From positions 1 to 64,000 of the forward strand of contig JAINVK010001354.1 in NCBI GenBank assembly GCA_030068075.1: a stretch of DNA of 64,000 nt. The letters run 5' to 3'. The translations under genes were made by a program, and so were the position numbers. Below the pieces are notes generated by a model that ran no database searches, had not been told where the DNA came from, and saw only the letters and a program-made list of their open reading frames with translations. This stretch comes from Paguma larvata (lineage: Eukaryota; Chordata; Mammalia; Carnivora; Viverridae). Positions 1-11,700 of this stretch are shown piece after piece; the first letter of the stretch is position 1, and each line of letters begins with the position of its first letter.

Positions 1-203
1 TTTATTTTTTATTTTTGAGACAGAGAGAGACAGAGCATGAGTGGGGGAGGAGCAGAGAGAGGGAAATACAGAATGTGAAGCAGGCTCCAGGCTTTGAGTT
101 GTCAGCACAGAGCCCGATGTGGGGCTGGAACTTACAGACCGCCGCTAGATCATGACCTGAGCCGAAGTCGGACGCTCAACGGACTGAGCCACCCAGGTGC
201 CCC
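1..203 (-). mobile_element. Felid tRNA-Lys SINE (SINEC_Fc type), cut by window start
   Basis: Reading the minus strand, the element opens with GGGGCACCTGGGTGGCTCAG, carries the degenerate tRNA promoter boxes, the ATCGGGCTCTGTGCTGACA body and a CT-rich stretch, and ends in an A-rich tail (T-rich at bases 1-16 here). The tail-side target duplication lies outside the window. Confidence 0.9.
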
Positions 204-1744
204 TCATGAGACATTTTAACCCTGATACTAAGGCCAAACAAGGACAATATAAAGAAAGAAAATTACTGCCAGTATATCTTATGAACACAGATTTTTAAAA
301 ATTGAACGAAATATTGTTAAATGAAATCCAGTATATAAAAGATTATAACCAGGATTAAGTTAGACTTATCCCAAGAATGGGAGGTTGGCTTAACTACGAA
401 GATCAATCAACATATTTCACTTCATCCACAGGTCAAGAGAAAAAAAGCATGTCCATAGGGGAAAACAAAGACAGAACCTCAGCCTCTGCCTCACAAAATC
501 TGCCAGGTTTCACATCCGACAAAAATTGAAACCCAAAATATATTAAAGATTCCTGCAACTTGAGGATAAAAAGAGAAACAAAAAATTTTTACCTTGGTAC
601 CCAATTACACCACTGTCAGATACTTGTCCAAGAGATATAAAAACTAATATGCACAAAAAGTCTTTTACTGGAAGATTTATGGCAGCTTTATGAATAAATA
701 CTCAGTTACTATTTCCAGCTAGTAACTAACTGAAAACAACCATGTCCTTCAACAAGAAAATGGTATATTTTGATATATTCATTTAATTAAATACCAAGCA
801 ATAAAGAGGAATAAACTACTGATACACACAGCCACCTGACTTAATCTCAGAAACAATGATTCTGAGTGACAAAGGTGAGCACAATAATTAAATATTGTGT
901 GATTCTGTTGCTGTGATTTTCTAGAAGAGTTAAAACAAATTTCTGCGGTGACAGAAAGCAGGTCACCGATCTGTGTATATACAGAGACAGGGTGGAGGAA
1001 GGATAATGGCTGGGAAGGGGGCACAAAGGAACCTTCTGGGATGACAGAGTTGTTCCTTGTCTTGGTAGGCATTCCCCAAAACTGACTGAAAGATACACTG
1101 AAGATTGAGCTTTTCAATTAATACCAAGTTTAGTGCAATTTTTGACAAATAAATGACTTTGAATAACTGCTTGAATATTACATTTCACCATGTTTTCACA
1201 AATGGCACGACACAGGTTAGATATTAAGAGACCCAGGAGGCACTGTAGTGAGTCAGGAAGAGAATAGGGCCCAGCAGGCACACCCAGTGTGAAGACCGTA
1301 TTGGGCCCGAACGAGGTGGTGATAAAGGCACTACGTCACCTCCAGATGAGACCACCAGTTGAGAGAGAAGTAATTTGATTATCTTTTATAATCCCCCAAT
1401 TCGGAATCTTCAGGGATTAAAACAGTTCTAACCAGAGGGCTCCGCAATTGATAAAATATGCTTTTAGGGCACTGCCTCCTTTACCCCTCGCATTCCCTCA
1501 GTCGGTTGCTGAAATCGAAGTTTCTACAGAATAGAGGGAAATAATTATTTTCCTTCACAAAATAAAAGGATTCAAATGTACATGCATAGCTGAACTAATA
1601 CTTTAGGATAAGTGAATTTTATTCCTGTATCAGTGGACGAATGCAAATGATGAAGCGTTGACCCTTCTCATTCTGACAACGTGGAGAGAACGGGGAGAAG
1701 GAAGAGCCCAATTCAGTACACACTTACTGAGCATCTACCGTGTG
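204..1744. other. Unremarkable AT-rich intron
   Basis: I see no exon, no SINE and no clear recognisable repeat here. Two small overlapping open frames around 0.8-1.1 kb on the minus strand have no recognisable similarity and are best read as chance. Confidence 0.6.
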
Positions 1745-2010
1745 CTAAATCAGTGGTTTTCAGGCTTTTATGACTGTGACCTTTAGTAAGAAATGAAATT
1801 TATATTGCGGCTCTGTGTAGATGTACATATGGATAACTAAAACAGTGTTATAAAATAAAACCTATACTTGCTAAATGAGATGCACAGTGTTTTCTATTCT
1901 GGTATATTCGGTCTCGTGTTTACAAAAACTCTGGTAAGTGACCCACTAATTCTTTTTCACTACCGGCTAATAAATTATGGATTGGGGTTTGAAAAACAAA
2001 CACAGTGGTA
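1745..2010 (+). mobile_element. Ancient hAT-type DNA transposon remnant (probable)
   Basis: The segment starts with a CAGTGGTTTTCAGGCTTTTA end, followed by 'actgtgacctttagtaagaaat' type sequence, and approaches its end with a 'gggtttgaaaaaca' motif complementary to the start. That layout (inverted CAGTGGTTCTCAA-like ends, about 250 bases) is typical of non-autonomous MER-type hAT elements. The exact family was not resolved by eye. Confidence 0.5.
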
Positions 2011-2014
2011 CCCT

Positions 2015-2165
2015 TGCTACCCAAAATGTGGTCTGTGGAGCCGGAGCATCAGCCTGTGGGGGCTTGTAAGAAAAGCATAACCTGACACGTACTGAATCAG
2101 AACCTGCATTTTTATCAAACCTCCAGGTGCTTCCTGTGGACTTTAACGTGTCACAAGTCCTGTGC
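2015..2165 (+). mobile_element. MER5/MER20-like hAT remnant
   Basis: Motifs typical of these short elements appear in order: 'aaaatgtggtctgtggagc', 'agcatcagc', 'actgaatcagaacctgcat', 'ctccaggtgcttcctgtg' and a terminal 'taaacaa'. The copy is degraded and its family assignment is from memory of the consensus layout. Confidence 0.55.
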
Positions 2166-3284
2166 TAAACAACACATGGAGAGAATGCTCGGGACAGACA
2201 AGGTCTTCTTGGTTTTATTTAGGGCAGAGATTGTTAGGCAGGGATGGTCCGTTTTTTAGAATCTACATATCCAAGCAGCAAGACTACAAGTTCAGTGTCT
2301 CCAAGGGTATCGTAGGCAGTTATGCTAAAAACTAAAAATAAATGAATAAAATCTACCAGAGCTTCTGAGCCCCACCCTATTTAAGAACCACTGGTCTCCT
2401 TGCTTAAATGAAAACTGTGTACCTGTTTATTACAAAGGTGCAAGGCATGCTTCAGGTAATATGGAGAGATCTTACTTTAGTTTTCATTGTGGATGAACTC
2501 AAATAAAATCACTTTATTCCCTGAATATTTATCGATGGAGGCATTGCTACTGCTTCTTCTGAACTGGCAGCTTCATCCGTATGGGAGAATTTGCAAATGT
2601 CTTGATTCTACCAATAACTCTCCGTTTATAGAAATGGAATATGAGTTCCAGTAGAAATATTATTAGTAGTTTTGCTGAGTTAGCACAACTACCCCCCAGG
2701 TTACTTCCAGTAGATCCGTAACCTAGGATCTCTACTGCAAAAGAAAATGGAGCCCCCCTAGGTGGCCGTAACTGCTCATTAAGGACCTTCCCGTTGCGAT
2801 CGTACGTTTCCTGAGTGGTGGGAAGTTTGAGTCTGGAAGCTGCTAATCTCGCTAACACTAAAAGGCTCTCCCCCATTAGCAGCTTCTGTGTTGCATTAAT
2901 AATAAGAAAGTAATAAAGAGGCCGCAGCTGTTAGGTCTCTCCTGAGGAGAAGACCGCAGCTTCCTTCTTATCCCCATGGTCCATTCTAATGGTCTTGCCT
3001 GTATTAAAGTAATAGAGTGGATAATAACTGCTGTCTATTCTATCAAAGTCTAAAATTCCTTCTTCTTTCTGGGGAGGAATATCTTTCCTCACGTCTTACC
3101 AATTTAAAACTATACCATCCATACTTTTGCAATTGAAGTTGTCTGTTTAATTCATAACTTTTTTGAAATGTAAGTGCAAACCATCAAGCACAAAGGGAAA
3201 AAAAGTTGCTTTGGAAAAAACTAAATATTTCTCCCTTTCCTGAATAAACTTTAAAAAAAATGAACTCTTTCAGATGTCTTCCTG

Positions 3285-3286
<2 letters not shown>
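2166..3286. other. Intron with no recognised element
   Basis: The stretch is AT-rich. A 109-codon open frame on the minus strand at 2547-2876 has no recognisable similarity, no splice context and no neighbours to support it. Nothing else stands out. Confidence 0.5.

Positions 3287-3317
<31 letters not shown>
3287..3317. repeat. T homopolymer, 31 bases
   Basis: An uninterrupted run of 31 T. No SINE or L1 body is attached on either side, so it is either a lone microsatellite or the tail of an unrecognised minus-strand insertion. The lysine-run open frame it creates on the minus strand is not a gene. Confidence 0.9.
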
Positions 3318-3318
<1 letters not shown>

Positions 3319-3642
3319 GTAAATTAAACCACTTAAGTGCACAGCAGTAAATTAAAGAAAGGCAAGGAACAAAGTCCTCTGCTTTTGTAAATGTTAAAAA
3401 CTCTCTTGCTAATAGACAAAGAATAAATGAGGAAAATATCATGTTAAAACAAAATAAGTAGTATCGGATTTGTTAGTTTCAGTGTGCATCTTAATACACT
3501 GTGTCTTTGTTAAAGATGATGTGGTCTTATTAGGGTCCATAAAGATTGGGGAAATTGCCATACTTAATTGCTTATTTTCTTTTTCTATTGAAAATAACTA
3601 ACCTTTGTCAGAAGTGCACTTTTTAAAGATCCTCTTGATTTA

Positions 3643-3870
3643 TGGGGTGCCTGGGTGGTTCAGTCCCTTAAGCGCCCAACTCTTGGTTTCAGCTCAGGTC
3701 ATGATCTCACACCTTCGTGGGTTCGAGTCTCACATCGGGCTCTGTGCTGGCAGTGTGGAGCCTGCGTGGAATCCTCTCTTCCTCTCTCTCCTCTCTCTGT
3801 CCCTTCCCAACTTGCATTGTCTCCATCTCTCTCAAAAATAAAATAAAACAAAAATGTTTAAAAAAATATT
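3643..3870 (+). mobile_element. Felid SINE with target duplication
   Basis: The head TGGGGTGCCTGGGTGGTTCAG, the tRNA-derived boxes, the 'catcgggctctgtgctggcag' body, a CT-rich stretch and an A-rich tail are all present. The 11-base duplication CTCTTGATTTA flanks it at 3632-3642 and 3871-3881. Some departures from the usual head (TTCAGTCCCTTAAG) suggest a moderately old copy. Confidence 0.9.
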
Positions 3871-3881
3871 CTCTTGATTTA

Positions 3882-4847
3882 AACATCTGGTTTTTAAGTA
3901 TATGATCTGTTTACAGAATACAATTGTCAATATAGTAGTTAAGTTGTTGCAATTTTTCACCTATAACCAAAACTATTTTTGCTTTCAACCATATATTTTT
4001 TAATTGGGTAAATAGTAATCCATCATCTCAAAAGCATTGCTCAGATTTTCATTCATTGGAGTCAAAATATTTGAGTCCAACTTACACGACTGTATCCTGA
4101 TTTTGAAAAGTTAATTTTGTAATTGAGTTACATATTACATATTTCTATACTTGAATTTATGGGAGAAAAAAAGACCAGTATCAATCATTTTCATCAATGA
4201 GAATGTGTATTTTTTAAATGAAATATATGTTCATAACCCCCCCGGAGGAAGTCGCTATGATGGGCTCTGTGCAATATTTGTATAAGATTCAAGAAATTAT
4301 TGCATAAACCAACTCAAAGGTGTTTTCTACAAACTTATAAGCAACATATTTTCCTTACAAGTACTAAACATTTTGCAAAAAAAAAAAAGAAAGAAGACAT
4401 ATCTAATAAGTCAAGACTTTCCTTTTGAATATTTTTAATTATGTATAAAAGCCTTTAAATGACAAAGATTTATAATTTAGGAAAGAGAAAATGCAAAGTA
4501 TTGTTTGTAAAGTAAACATGAGATATTTCCTCTAGGCAAGTAACAATCTAAATCCCTTTTAATTAATAACTCTTTCATATGGTCTACTTATTAACCAAGT
4601 ATTTTTGATAAATCCAGTAAACCCTCTTATTTGCTGTTTCATTTTGCTTGTAAAAACCTGAAGTGTTTACTACATAGCAATGGGTGCATATGATTGCTAG
4701 AGTTTTCCTTAAATTTAGGGAAGAAGAGAGGTGAATAAGACATTCTTTGAAGCCCCAAAAGCAAACCGGTCTGTTGGAAAAGTAGTCTTGATATAGAATA
4801 GCCTTCGAGTGTTGGTATTAAGCATGCTTATCCGAATTGCTTTTGTT
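3882..4847. other. Intron just upstream of the TMEFF2 exon
   Basis: AT-rich sequence with a short A run at 4377-4388 and no recognisable mobile element. The last 20 bases become the splice acceptor tract. The cleanliness of the final 500 bases fits sequence near an exon, but I see no specific regulatory motif. Confidence 0.5.
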
Positions 4848-4867
4848 TACTTCCTTCTGCTCTCCAG
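4848..4867 (+). promoter_or_regulatory. Splice acceptor of the TMEFF2 exon
   Basis: A pyrimidine-rich tract (TTACTTCCTTCTGCTCTCCAG) runs directly into the exon. The AG is at 4866-4867, and the reading frame of the recognised protein begins two bases later, completing a codon split across the intron. This is a normal U2-type acceptor. Confidence 0.85.
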
Positions 4868-4964
4868 TTCATGAAGGCTCAGGAGAAACCAGTCAAAAGG
4901 AGACTTCCACCTGTGATATTTGCCAGTTTGGTGCAGAATGTGATGAAGACGCCGAGGACGTCTG
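4868..4964 (+). CDS. TMEFF2: TMEFF2 internal exon (tomoregulin-2), partial gene
   Basis: This 97-base exon completes a valine codon begun in the upstream exon (G|TT), then reads 31 full codons and ends with TG of a split tryptophan codon (TG|G). The translation contains HEGSGETSQKETST followed by CDICQFGAECDEDAEDV, which I recognise as the linker after the first follistatin-like module of TMEFF2 and the opening cysteines of the second. The paralogue TMEFF1 differs clearly here. The acceptor is a pyrimidine-rich tract ending in CTCCAG at 4862-4867; the donor is GTAACG from 4965. TMEFF2 is a type I membrane protein with two follistatin modules, an EGF-like domain, one membrane segment and a short cytoplasmic tail; its ectodomain can be shed. 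The phase is compatible with the next TMEFF2 exon, which in mammals should open by completing Trp and continuing Cys-Val-Cys. No frameshift or stop is present. Neighbouring exons lie outside the window. Confidence 0.95.
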
Positions 4965-4970
4965 GTAACG
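4965..4970 (+). promoter_or_regulatory. Splice donor of the TMEFF2 exon
   Basis: GTAACG follows the exon end TG. Reading on without splicing would give TGG then TAA, an immediate stop, so the frame requires splicing here. The site is a moderate match to the GTRAGT donor consensus (C in place of G at position +5... wait-free reading: GTAAC). Confidence 0.85.
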
Positions 4971-5794
4971 TGTTTTTTTATTCTTTAAACAAATCATAAC
5001 AATAATTTCTCTTCACTCTCTCAGCCATTTCCTAAAAGACATTTCCAGCATTTTTTCCTATCCATTTCCTAAGGGGGAAAATTCAGGGCTATAATAACTG
5101 AAAGGGATTTCTGAAGTGAGTTAAGAGCTGGACTAGCCAGGAAGCTGTTAAGAGCATTCCTTGATAAGATACACTAAGATACCTTTTAGACTGCCACATA
5201 CTGTCCGCGTTAAAAGATGGATAGAAAAATCGTATTTATCAGAAAGTTTCTGAAGAACCATGGTCAATAAACAATGGATGGTTGCTAATCTGCTTTCTAA
5301 GATGGTGGATCTGAGTAACTGCAGAGAATTTATCTTAAACAAATTATGCATATGCACACCTGTAGCCGAATTAAGAAGGCAGTGAAGCAAAGAATGATTT
5401 CTGGGCTTCTCTCTAGGATCAACTTCTCCCTTCATCCCACCAATATTCAACTCCTTTTGTGAAGATATGTTGAACAAATAATGAATAATATTCAGTATTT
5501 TACATGAGTCCCAAAATGTTAGTCCTCTAGGACATCCACATGTTTTAGTCCTGCCTTAATCACACCTGAAGGGAGCAACCCAAAGTTCAGAGTGAGGTCT
5601 TTGTGGAGTGATAGCGGAAGGAGTCAGAGTTCCCCCTCATTTACACACGTATCTTTCAGGAAAATAAGCCAAGTGCCCTTTGTTTTCTTCATCGTGCAGA
5701 CTATGTTTGTCTAGAGGAGTTAACAATCACTTTATCAAAGTGGCTGAGAGAGTACATCTTAAATGTTCTTATCACAAGAAAAGAAATAGTAATT

Positions 5795-5940
5795 GTGTGA
5801 AGTGATGGAGGTGTTCGCTGACACTATGGTGGTAATCGTATTGCAATATATAAGCACACCAAATCAACGCGTTGTGCACATAAAATTTATATGGTGTTAT
5901 ATGTCAACTATGTCTCAGTAGAGTTGGAGGGAGACAGCCA
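5795..5940 (+). mobile_element. Old L1 3' end fragment
   Basis: The order 'gtgatggaggtgttcgctgac', 'gtggtaatcgtattgcaatat', 'accaaatcaacgcgttgtgca' and 'tgtctcagtagagttgg' follows the familiar 3' untranslated end of mammalian L1M elements. Heavy mutation points to an ancient copy. Confidence 0.65.
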
Positions 5941-6334
5941 AAATCTGGATAAAACTTTTGTGGGTGGAGGGACCATTCATCAAAAGAACAAGAAGAAAAA
6001 AATTAAGACAAGATTTTGGCAAGAGTGAAACAGTCTGTGCTTAAAATATTTTTAAAAAATTTTTGAATGCAGATTAAGTGGAGGATTCCAACAGAGCAAA
6101 CTGGAGTTCTTAGGGTAAATGGATCGGGTACTTACAGGTAAACACTAGAGCCAACTGAATTAGCCACCCATCAATAAATGCAGATATCAGTAGAGTTTCC
6201 ATACCTCCCAAACATTTCTCACCAATGGGCAGCTGGCAGCCAGGCGAGAGTTTATGTAGTGGTTCGACTGTCTTGAGGTAAATAAATGTATATTTTTTAA
6301 AAGCATTTTGGGCATCTTGGTGGCTGATGAATTT

Positions 6335-6505
6335 ATGGTTCCCAAACCTGATTGATCATCACGATTACCCTGGAAATTTTTTAAACACACTAATTCTTTT
6401 GTTCCACCCCAAAACTAATGAATCAGGATTTCAGAGAAGTAGGGCTTAAATTTTTTACTTATCTAAAACTCCCCCAAGTGACTATGAAACACTGCTTTAA
6501 AGTAA
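6335..6505 (+). mobile_element. MER5/MER20-like hAT remnant
   Basis: The segment reads 'ggttcccaaacctgattgatcatcac', 'ttccaccccaaaactaatgaatcag' and 'ctcccccaagtgactatgaaac', in the order found in short non-autonomous hAT elements of placental mammals. Confidence 0.5.
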
Positions 6506-6849
6506 ATGACTGATTCAAAGAATCATTTTGGTCTCTAAATGCTTTCAGACTCTATATAGTCATAGCCGTTATATATATGAAGACACACTGATAGAAAAGA
6601 CGTCCTTTAAACATTCCGTTTTTAATGTTTCCTGGTGACTGCATCTGTAATTCAACATCATTTTTAAATCTGTTAATTTGTCTTGCTGTCAATTATTTTA
6701 CTTAAAAAAAATTCACATGGATTCCTAATTTTTTCTTAAGAATTTCGTTCCCCTAGTTTCTCATCTCTTCAGTGGCCATCTTTAGGTAACATAGTTTACT
6801 TTGCAGATGCAAAGATTTAAGAAACGATATGAATACTAGCTAAACGCTA

Positions 6850-6995
6850 CTGGTTACTTATTATGGGTTTGGTCCATCTGTATACTTTTTCTTCTCACTT
6901 ATCTTTAAAATAACCTTAGGGGTAAATTCCACCATCGTTTCACTTTACAAAGAGGAAACTGAGTTTTGAAGTGTTTAAGTGGCAGGGCCACAATG
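6850..6995 (+). mobile_element. MIR fragment
   Basis: The core order is visible: 'ataaccttaggggtaaat', then 'tcactttacaaagaggaaactgag', then 'agtggcagggccaca', matching the mammalian-wide interspersed repeat. Confidence 0.65.
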
Positions 6996-6999
6996 AAGA

Positions 7000-8477
7000 G
7001 GTGAGAGGAAAGTAACGGAGGGTGTTAGTATAACGATTCAGCCAAAGATGCAATTAAAATAATATTTCTTTCCTGCCATGTCTGGAATAATAAAATAGCC
7101 AGATTGCAGGCAGCTTAGATGTTGTGACTCCAGACCTGCAGGCTTCAAGCTGGTGACAAGGGAGACGCCTGCAGCAGGCAGTGGGAAAATGTCCAGGCAA
7201 GCAGTGTCACTCCTGGTGTTCTAGCAAAAGTTCAGATCTATGGTATGAGGACAGGTGGAATGAGCAGATACACACAGGGCTGGTGGCATCAGAGAAATTC
7301 AACAGGAGGTCATAGGTCCCAGGCATGCAACTGGAGCTCAGAAAAAGAAACTCAGTTATGCAAAGGGAACAAGAAGGGCAAAGCAGAACTTCAGCGATCA
7401 AGGAATCGGTTATCAATCAGGAAAACAGACAGAACCGGGCAAGACTGGATAGATACCCACTTGCTGGAACTGGTGTAGAAAGCCAAGCCTTGGTTACGAG
7501 GGGCTGAGACAAGCGTCTAGATCTCAGAAATAAATTACAAGGTCAGAATGAAATCAGCAGCAAGGCTGCCTGGATGCTGAATCAGTTAGCTTTTGGCTAG
7601 GACATCTTGTACGCCCCCAGCCTAGAGACAAGATTAGTTCCAAAATGCGGAATAAAGCTGAACCTCCAGATGGGGCTAAGTGGCTATAGCTGTGAAGATT
7701 AGAGGGATGCAGGGGGGCAGGGAGCCAAGAAGATCATTATACTTCCCAGGCAAGAATGAAAAGTTGTTAGCATTTAAATAAAATGTACTTAAAATGTCCA
7801 ATGTAAGCAAGAAGGAATGGTGCTTAAAGTGATAAGCGTATTGATTTTCATTTACATAAATACCTTTGTATGTTAACATTTTGTATTTAGTTATGACCAT
7901 GAAGGGCAGATTGGAAATAGCCGAAGGACACAAGAATAAAGCGATAAATGAAATTAAATAGACATGGAAGGAGAGAGGCTGTATAATACAATAGGAGGCT
8001 GTTGGGAGAGGTCTGACTCTCGTACTGGTCACCTGAAGCAGGGGAGATTTGATGCGTCATTGATTTTAGATGAAACCACAACCAGGTCCGCTAAACAGAA
8101 CGTACTGTATATGCTGTGTGGCAACAAGGGGTACAACTCAGTGTTGAATTTATTTTCGCCTTTGATACTAACTAAATCCACAGTTTTATACATGCAAATG
8201 TCCTCAATCCTACATTAGAAAGTAATAACAAGATGTGAATAAATACTACTGCATTTGCGATATCGAAACAAATACTAAAACTTAATTCCTGGTCTTTCTT
8301 TAACCCTGGCCTAAGAAATTAATATTTTATATTTGATCACAGAAGCTAACTCTAGTTATTCAAAAATGCTTAGGTACTTTCCAAAGGAAGATATATCTTT
8401 GTTAGAATTAAAAAGCCCGTAGATCAATTACAATCAGTCGCAATCACTTGATCTTTTCACAGATGAGTGTTTGAGTT
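7000..8477. other. Intron without recognised elements
   Basis: Somewhat less AT-rich at 7,100-7,700, then AT-rich. Short open frames on both strands at 7.2-8.2 kb overlap one another and share no known similarity. I find no exon or clear repeat. Confidence 0.45.
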
Positions 8478-8488
8478 AAACAAGTCAC

Positions 8489-8705
8489 TGGGAGCGCCTG
8501 GGTGGCTTAGTTGGTTAAGTGTCCGACTTTGTCCCAGGTCATGATCACCCGCTTTGTGGGTTTGAGCCCCGTGTTGGGCTCTGTGCTGACAGCTCAGAGC
8601 CTAGAGCCTGCTTTAGATTCTGTGTGTCTCTCTCTACCCCTCCCCTGCTTTCACTCTGTCTCTCTGTTTCCCAAAAATAAAGAAACATTAAAAAAAAATT
8701 TTTTA
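8489..8705 (+). mobile_element. Felid SINE with target duplication
   Basis: The element has the GCGCCTGGGTGGCTTAGTTGG head, tRNA boxes, a 'gttgggctctgtgctgacag' body, a CT-rich stretch and an A/T-rich tail. It is flanked by the 11-base duplication AAACAAGTCAC at 8478-8488 and 8706-8716. A few bases are missing from the box A-B interval (GACTTTGTCCCAGG). Confidence 0.92.
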
Positions 8706-8716
8706 AAACAAGTCAC

Positions 8717-11700
8717 GCTGGACATGGAGAAGATAAATAAAGAATGAATGAATAAATGATAGAGGGGTAAAGGGAAAATGGAGGAAGAGAAAAAATAATA
8801 ATTAGAGGATGGCATGGAAACCATGATACTAAAGACATTACATTTTAATGCCTTTGAGAAAAGCAGATGGTTTACAAGCTCATATAAGCCCCTCACTTAA
8901 ATTCTATGATTTCATTTCAAGGATTTTCTCTTGAATTTTCCTTCTTCTTACGGAGAACATCAAGGCTGTAGAAATCCGAAGATTTTCTCAATAGCAGAGC
9001 CACCATTGCTACAGAAGATTCTTCAGTTACAGTTATTTTCCTACAGTGTAGGAAAGAATTAAGCTAACAAAAGAGAGAATTAAAAGTTCACATGGGAAGT
9101 GGTCCACACCATAGATCTATCCACTCTCATATTGGGGCATCCCTTTATTTAGGATGGACTTCAAACAAATGGAACACCTGTGCAGAGCAATGTGTAAGCT
9201 TGTTTATAGGGAAGAGGTTAGGAGGGGAAGGAAAGAAGGGCTTAAAAGATTGTTTGTTTTTATACCCAGGCTGAAAAAAGTCAAAACTAATGTGTTTATA
9301 CATCAAAGAGACTCTCAAATGCACCCTGCCAAATATAATTTATAAAGAAAAAGAATGCTTATAAATAAGTCAAACATAATAAAATTGACTCATTGCAAAG
9401 TAATAAAGCCCATCTGATAGCACTGGGAATACCAACTTATGATTTCAACAAATACTTCTGATACTTGGTTAGTTTTAGAAACAGGTTTATATTCCCTTAA
9501 TTATCTTACCTGATAAATTATTTCTGTAAGTCCCAAGTAGGTCAATGGTAACTCTCTTTGCACTGGGAACTATTCCTAAGAAGTAATTAGCCTAGAACTT
9601 TCTGTTGGTCCTGTCAGTCAGAAGTAGTTCAGAGCCCCGGGGTTGATACTTGATTTAATATAGGAAAAAAGCAAGTTGGTAGAGCTGGGTCTGATCATAG
9701 GAATGACTGGGAGAGAACCTGGCTGCGTGCCTAACGTTTCCAGGATGTCAGCATAGATCAAGGAAGGGAGCACAGGTGTAAAAGCAGATGTGGCTCGTGA
9801 CAAATGATATAAAGGGACAACTTAAATTATGTGTATTTGCTTCATTATGCTTATAGCTCCTATTACCATTTTAACTTTGTTTTGGTGTCACACTCAACAT
9901 GCTACTCAGGCTCCATTGGCAAAATCTTATTGACTAAAATTCTATTAATTCCTCAGTAGTCATTCATTTTGTCTGTGAAAGCATTGATGATGTTTTCCAG
10001 TTTTACCGCATAATATCCTTGAGTCTGACTGCAATGGGAAGAAAGGAAAAAAGCAAAGTAGTTGCAGTAAAATGAGTTCAGAGACACTGAATGAGCGTCT
10101 ATGTTTTTCTTTATTTCATTGGCGTTCCGTAACTGAGACAGGGTGTGGGCTTTGACATTCCTTTTGTGAGTGTCTCTTACAAAGACAGTTAGTTTGAAGT
10201 CCTTAACATCTTGCTTCTTTGATCTGAGAAGGCTCCTTGTCACTGGGAAGACTGTGTGTTGTTGGCATCATTCCCACCTTTAATGCATTTTGGACTGTGG
10301 AGAATCATGAATATTTGAAGCAGGGCAATGGCTGTGGTTGATCGTTGGCACTAGATTTCACCACACATAGTAGCAAATTAGGCATTAGGTCCTGCTGACT
10401 TTAGTGCTTTTGGATTACGAGTTTGATAGGGAAAATTAAGACACCTCTGAGGAGAATACAGAAAATGATTTCTCTTAAAACTACTACCAGTCAACAAATG
10501 AACAAAAAGATTGCATTGCATTTGGAAAGTTTCCAGTTGTTTTCTACTAAGTAAAAAGATGGGTTAGGATCGTATATGGGATATTTAAAGTAGAGGATGC
10601 TGATTAGTCACAAAATCTTAGTGATTCAGGAGTTCATTCAGGCTCCTCTCAGGGTGTTTCCCTTTTATTGATTTGCTTTGCTCTCTTGTCCCAGAACTGT
10701 ACATGTGCTTACCATAATTAGGACTGACTTCTAACACGAGTTTACTCGTGGAGAGAATAAAAACACGCATAAAAACAAAAATAAAAATAGGTCTGGTCTT
10801 GAAAAATCCAAGATTTTTGTTGGATGTAAATATGACTTTATGAGAAAAACTTTTCAATTTCAGGATTCCTAGAGTTGGGATATTGCCTCCTCAAATTGCC
10901 TCTTCTCCTCCACCATGAAGACAGTGCAGTCACCTCTGAAAACTGCCATGGTATTTTCTCTTTGTGTAGGTGGGTGGGGACTGAAGAGTAAAGACAAATC
11001 TCTTTCCTTCATTGCCTCCATTTGCCCAGAAAAATTTTCCAGAGACTGAAATATGCAGCTCTTTATTTAGGGTAACACACCTATTTCCATTCCAATAATT
11101 TCAAGGGGGGAAAATACAGATATTTTTAGCAAATCCATAGCTAAATATAAAAGTGCGTTTGATTTTATTTCTTTCTTTTATGTATTCCTCCACTTATCTT
11201 ATTCAAGAAAAAAATAACTTGTTTTTTTTTTAATTCTACGCAATGAAATAAAATTTAGAATGCCTTTAGAGTTAAATAGGACTAGTGTGTGTTACATGGT
11301 CTGTACAGTGGTCTGTGCCAGCAAATACCTGATCTGTGACCCAAACTTCCCTCTGTAGTAGCTGCAAGTAATAAATCTGCAAACTGAATATGAACATTTT
11401 GTCACTTTGAGAGATAAATGAATAACAATGCCACTTCAAATGAACAATAGGCAACCTCAGAAAACAAACAACAAATGAACAGCTAACCCACCCACCAAAA
11501 ATGGAACATTATACTTTGTGAAAAGTGAAACTTAAAAAATAAAATTGAAATTTGGAAACAGACCATGGTCTTTAAAACAAAGGCTTACCTCAGGTCTTCT
11601 GTGATACTGGGCGACTTCACAAGGAATTAAATTTTCACCTAAGTTCTTCTGAAATTTTTCACCGAAGTTCTTTTGAATTTTTCTCAGTAACTATGCCACA

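Larger units (their letters stand above)
1..4867 (+). other. TMEFF2: TMEFF2 intron upstream of the exon (partial)
   Basis: This is the 3' part of a TMEFF2 intron, placed by the exon at 4868. It holds SINEs at its start and at 3.6 kb, hAT-type fossils at 1.7-2.2 kb and a long T tract at 3.3 kb. No earlier TMEFF2 exon was recognised in it. The remaining bases are AT-rich intron without readable genes. Confidence 0.85.

Noticed and set aside
3251..3442. Minus-strand open frame with a long lysine run
   Set aside because: It is produced by the T homopolymer at 3,287-3,317.
4965..4970. A weaker reading in my donor-site entry
   Set aside because: The donor hexamer is simply GTAACG: positions +1 to +4 (GTAA) fit the consensus, +5 is C where G is usual, and +6 is G. 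The parenthesis in that feature should be read this way.
8489..8705. tRNA gene-like boxes in the SINE heads
   Set aside because: The SINEs descend from a tRNA, but the cloverleaf is not maintained, so they are not tRNA genes.
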